Shown here: piece after piece, positions 6,560 to 8,827 of the stretch
How positions within the stretch are numbered: the stretch's first letter is position 1
Layout of the letters: each line of letters begins with the position of its first letter
Assembly (NCBI GenBank): GCA_947631755.1
Contig: CANRMO010000094.1
Span: 1 to 8,827 of the forward strand
Direction of reading: 5' to 3'
From: an uncultured Lachnospiraceae bacterium
GTDB lineage: Bacteria; Bacillota; Clostridia; Lachnospirales; Lachnospiraceae
DNA length: 8,827 nucleotides
Translations under genes and position numbers: made by a program
The notes under the pieces: model-generated
The model's input: the letters and a program-made list of their open reading frames with translations, nothing else
Database searches by the model: none
What the model was told of the DNA's origin: nothing

Positions 6560-6612
6560 TCTTCTCTCCATTTCAAACCATTTTCGCACCCTGTCTATTT
6601 CAAAGGCAATAA

Positions 6613-7800
6613 TTAGCGGTACGAATCCCCCAGAACGGTACGGAACATCTGATCCATCTGGTTTTCATAGGAAAAACGCTTAACCGCCTCATGTCCATTC
6701 TCTGCAATTTCCAGCCGTTCCTCTTCATGTTCCAGATAATACTCTGCTTTCGCAACGGCATCTTCTATACTTTCATAAATAACACAATCCACACCAGGCC
6801 TGAAATTTTCCACCAGCTCCTCCTGGTAATTCGTCAGCAAAAAACCTCCCGCCCCCATGATATCGAGCATACGGAGCGGCATTCCAACTGTTATCTGTTT
6901 ATAGGTAATATTTAAATTGATCCGGCTCGCCTTAAACACTTTCGGCATATCATAATAACTGCTGACCGTCCCGCAAAAATCTACATTCTTTAAAAGTGGT
7001 TCCTCTGCCTGCGAATACAGCTTAAGCATGTGGCGCTTAGACAGCGTGGACAAAATCAATAACCGTTCCCGCCTCGTCACTTCACGGGATACAAGCATCA
7101 TAATCCATGCGCGGACAGACTCCACTGTCACATTCTTCTCACTCTTCCAAAATCCGTTCTCATTCATCAGACGGTCCCTGATTGCAGCGACAAACCCATC
7201 CGTAAGCATGTCCTTGACAAAATAGTCGCCATAAATCCGGTACTGGGTCTCAATCAGCCCTTCCAGATACCCCTTTTCATATTCCGTCAGCAGATTCCTT
7301 AGGCTTATATAATCGGAACCATACATATTCCCAACAAAGGAAATGTCTGCGGTAAAATCTTTCTTTTCCTCCGGCGTTAGCCGGATCTGGTCCAGCCGTT
7401 CCACATTTACAGCCAGCGGGATGTGGTAGATATTCCCAAAACCCCGGCCAGTATATTCCGCGTACTGGGCTTTGTCAAACACAAACAGGTAATTGGTCGG
7501 GAAGTGCAGGCAATCCAGTATTTTTAACGAAAGGGGACAGTCATACCCCCATGCTATATAGGGAATCTTTTCCTCATGGCATGTGACTGCCACAGAACTC
7601 CAGAAATTCAATGACATCACAGCATCAAAATTACCCCCGCGCAATATCTTTTTGAGATTTCTTATAAAATAGTCATCAATGACAGCCACCTCCGATCCCA
7701 GTTCGCAGGAAATTGTCTCAAATTCTATTTTCATCTTTTTTAATACAGACTCCACATCTTTCTGCATGTAGGCATTCCACTCGTATAAAAGAAGTTTCAC
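6613..7800 (-). CDS. CgeB-type glycosyltransferase, GT1 (DUF3880 / Glyco_trans_1_2)
   Basis: Predicted cytoplasmic GT-B fold glycosyltransferase of 395 aa, likely adding a sugar to flagellin or to the growing glycan. The N-terminal DUF3880-like half (about 1-150) starts MKLLLYEWNAYMQKDV and has GYDCPL at 85-90 and FVFDKAQY near 106-113. A link segment carries ISFVGNMYGSD at 153-163. The C-terminal Glyco_trans_1_2 half has SRINLNITYK (292-301), the nucleotide-sugar-site-like LDIMGAGGFLLTNY (312-325), and the EYYLEHEEERLEIAENG tail typical of the CgeB/spore-maturation family. I chose the GTG at 7800 because GGGGAG lies eight bases before it. GTG at 7827 and ATG at 7818 in the same frame lack a good ribosome binding site. 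It is the first gene after the flagellin terminator, with no signal peptide or membrane segment. Donor and acceptor are unknown. Confidence 0.9.
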   Translation of the reverse strand: MKLLLYEWNAYMQKDVESVLKKMKIEFETISCELGSEVAVIDDYFIRNLKKILRGGNFDAVMSLNFWSSVAVTCHEEKIPYIAWGYDCPLSLKILDCLHFPTNYLFVFDKAQYAEYTGRGFGNIYHIPLAVNVERLDQIRLTPEEKKDFTADISFVGNMYGSDYISLRNLLTEYEKGYLEGLIETQYRIYGDYFVKDMLTDGFVAAIRDRLMNENGFWKSEKNVTVESVRAWIMMLVSREVTRRERLLILSTLSKRHMLKLYSQAEEPLLKNVDFCGTVSSYYDMPKVFKASRINLNITYKQITVGMPLRMLDIMGAGGFLLTNYQEELVENFRPGVDCVIYESIEDAVAKAEYYLEHEEERLEIAENGHEAVKRFSYENQMDQMFRTVLGDSYR

Positions 7801-7841
7801 CGTGTTGTCTCCCCTCATCCGTTCCACTGCTCTTTTTCAAC

Positions 7842-7904
7842 AAAAAAGTGCCCCAATCTAAGTAACACACTTGTTTTTAAGTATGCACTTATATTAGGGG
7901 CACT
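7842..7904 (-). terminator. Intrinsic terminator between flagellin and the modification genes
   Basis: On the minus strand AGTGCCCC (7904-7897) pairs with GGGGCACT (7854-7847), which runs straight into six T's (7847-7842). Inside this 8-bp GC-rich stem the pairing continues with small bulges (TAAT/ATT, then TAAGT/ACTTA). An inner hairpin follows (CATACTT against AAGTGTG, one G-U pair), so most of the 58 bases can fold as one long arm. It lies about 73 bases after the flagellin stop and only 41 bases before the GTG start of the next gene. It should end most flagellin transcripts. The downstream genes then depend on read-through or on a promoter that I cannot identify with confidence. Confidence 0.88.
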
Positions 7905-7951
7905 CTCGACTTGCACAAATACTAACCAGCCATCAAGCACAACTGCCTGAG

Positions 7952-7973
7952 TCGTATCCAGACAATCATACGA
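7952..7973 (-). other. Small hairpin directly after the flagellin stop
   Basis: TCGTAT (7952-7957) and ATACGA (7968-7973) are perfect inverted 6-bp arms around a 10-base loop, starting five bases after the flagellin stop codon. No T run follows, so it is not a terminator. It may be a 3' UTR structure affecting mRNA stability, or chance. Confidence 0.3.
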
Positions 7974-7977
7974 ATCA

Positions 7978-8793
7978 CTACTGTAAGAGTGAAAGCACTC
8001 CCTGGTTTGCCTGATTTGCCTGAGCCAGCATGGATGTAGCTGCCTGCTGGAGGATACTCTCCTTGGAGAATCTGGTCATCTCATCAGCCATATCTGTATC
8101 ACGGATGCGGCTCTCTGCGGACTGCAGGTTCTCTGCTGTGTTGTCATCCACTTTCACCGTGTACTCCAGACGGTTCTGGATAGCACCCAGTTTAGAACGC
8201 ATAGTGGATACGCCTGAAAGCATGCTGTCTACCTTGGAAAGCTCTGCAGAGTTGTTCGAGCTTGTAGCCGTCGTAACAGTCGGATCTGTCCAGGCCGTCT
8301 TAGAAATCGTAACAGTGATACCCTGGCCAGAGTTGGCACCGATCTGAAGATACTGATTGGTGTAGCTGTTATCCAGCAGCTTTTTCTTGTTGTACTCCGT
8401 GTCAGTGTTGATGCGCTCATACTCTGCTTTCAGCTCAGTGATCTCGTCCTGGATCTTCTGGAAATCATTCTCAGCCGAAGCCTCCAGTGTACCAGTATTA
8501 GCTGCCTGAACTACCAGCTCACGGGTTCTCTGAAGAATTGCATGCTGCTGCTCCATAGCACCCTCAGCCGTCTGGATCATAGCAATACCATCCTGAGCGT
8601 TGTCAGAAGCTCTGTTCAGACCGCGAACCTGAGCTCTCAGTTTCTCACTGATCGCAAGGCCTGCTGCGTCATCTGCCGCACGGTTTACTTTGTAACCGCT
8701 TGCCAGTTTCTCTGCGGACTTTGTCAGGTTGTTGCCTACAATACCAAGCTGTCTGTTGGTGTTCATGGATCTCATGTTGTGCTGTACTATCAT
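7978..8793 (-). CDS. Flagellin, short form (271 aa)
   Basis: Structural subunit of the flagellar filament, exported through the flagellar type III apparatus and polymerised outside the cell. Both conserved ends are present. The N-terminal D0/D1 helices cover about residues 1-140, including MIVQHNMRSMNTNRQL, the SGYKVNRAADDAAGLAISEK segment, and LQRTRELVVQAAN at 87-99. The C-terminal D1/D0 helices cover about 183-271, including MLAQANQANQGVLSLLQ. The middle (about 142-190) is very short and rich in Ser/Thr/Asn, so the D2/D3 domains of large flagellins are essentially absent and this stretch is the likely surface-exposed, glycosylated part. The start is set by a consensus AAGGAGGT seven bases upstream. 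It is followed by a 3' UTR and a terminator, so it is probably transcribed mainly as a single gene. Its promoter (sigma-28 in most flagellins) lies outside the window. The family call is very secure. I give no symbol because hag, fliC and flaA are all used in this group. Confidence 0.98.
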   Translation of the reverse strand: MIVQHNMRSMNTNRQLGIVGNNLTKSAEKLASGYKVNRAADDAAGLAISEKLRAQVRGLNRASDNAQDGIAMIQTAEGAMEQQHAILQRTRELVVQAANTGTLEASAENDFQKIQDEITELKAEYERINTDTEYNKKKLLDNSYTNQYLQIGANSGQGITVTISKTAWTDPTVTTATSSNNSAELSKVDSMLSGVSTMRSKLGAIQNRLEYTVKVDDNTAENLQSAESRIRDTDMADEMTRFSKESILQQAATSMLAQANQANQGVLSLLQ

Positions 8794-8800
8794 AATAATT

Positions 8801-8808
8801 ACCTCCTT
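8801..8808 (-). promoter_or_regulatory. Consensus ribosome binding site of flagellin
   Basis: The minus strand reads AAGGAGGT, ending seven bases before the flagellin ATG. This is a near-perfect anti-16S match, as expected for one of the most abundant proteins in the cell. It contains one GGA, the core of CsrA sites that control flagellin translation in Bacillus. Only 34 bases of leader are visible, so CsrA control cannot be judged. Confidence 0.85.
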
Positions 8809-8827
8809 GTTTTACCTCTGCAATTCC

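Noticed and set aside
1..8827. Legionaminic or pseudaminic acid pathway
   Set aside because: No NeuB/PseI-type synthase, CMP-transferase or Maf/FlmG-type nonulosonate transferase is present. The visible sugar enzyme is of the dTDP-6-deoxyhexose 3-keto type.
1..8827. Mobile elements, CRISPR arrays, tRNA or rRNA genes
   Set aside because: I saw no transposase or integrase motifs, regularly spaced repeats or structured RNA genes on either strand.

Overview
The window looks like a flagellin gene followed by a flagellin-modification (glycosylation) gene cluster from a motile Gram-positive Firmicute, most likely of the Lachnospiraceae / Clostridium XIVa type. This rests on the flagellin sequence (N terminus MIVQHNMRSMNTNRQL, C terminus ending QGVLSLLQ), the strong AGGAGG-type ribosome binding sites, and the moderate GC content. 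The genus is inference. Every supported gene is on the minus strand, so transcription runs from high to low coordinates.

Layout in transcription order. (1) A 271-residue flagellin (8793-7978) is followed by a 3' UTR and a strong intrinsic terminator (about 7904-7842). (2) Two diverged CgeB-type (DUF3880 / Glyco_trans_1_2) glycosyltransferases follow, here called GT1 (7800-6613) and GT2 (6559-5444). (3) Next are two paralogous family-2-like glycosyltransferases with the same N-terminal catalytic domain: GT3 (5404-3836, with an extra helical C-terminal half) and GT4 (3849-3142, catalytic domain only, overlapping the end of GT3 by 14 bp). (4) Then comes a set of small-molecule enzymes: an FdtA/QdtA-type dTDP-sugar ketoisomerase cupin (3115-2708), a GNAT acyltransferase (2655-2104), a radical SAM protein with an N-terminal Rossmann-like domain (2075-909), a metallo-beta-lactamase-fold hydrolase (919-236) and an acyl carrier protein (222-7). 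The sequence past the ACP stop is G-rich and looks like the ribosome binding site of a further gene, so the cluster continues beyond the left edge.

How the genes may work together (inference). The ketoisomerase gives a dTDP-3-keto-6-deoxyhexose. An aminotransferase, not in this window, would make the 3-amino sugar, and the GNAT would acylate it. The ACP, radical SAM protein and MBL hydrolase would build, alter or release a carrier-bound acyl group or otherwise decorate the sugar. The four glycosyltransferases would assemble the glycan on Ser/Thr residues of the flagellin. The exact sugar cannot be read from this window.

The most unusual structural observation is that two gene junctions (GT3/GT4 and GNAT/radical SAM) share one arrangement. 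An A8 run lies in the last codons of the upstream gene, and the downstream frame is open across it. Loss of a single A, by mutation or transcriptional slippage, would fuse the two proteins in frame.
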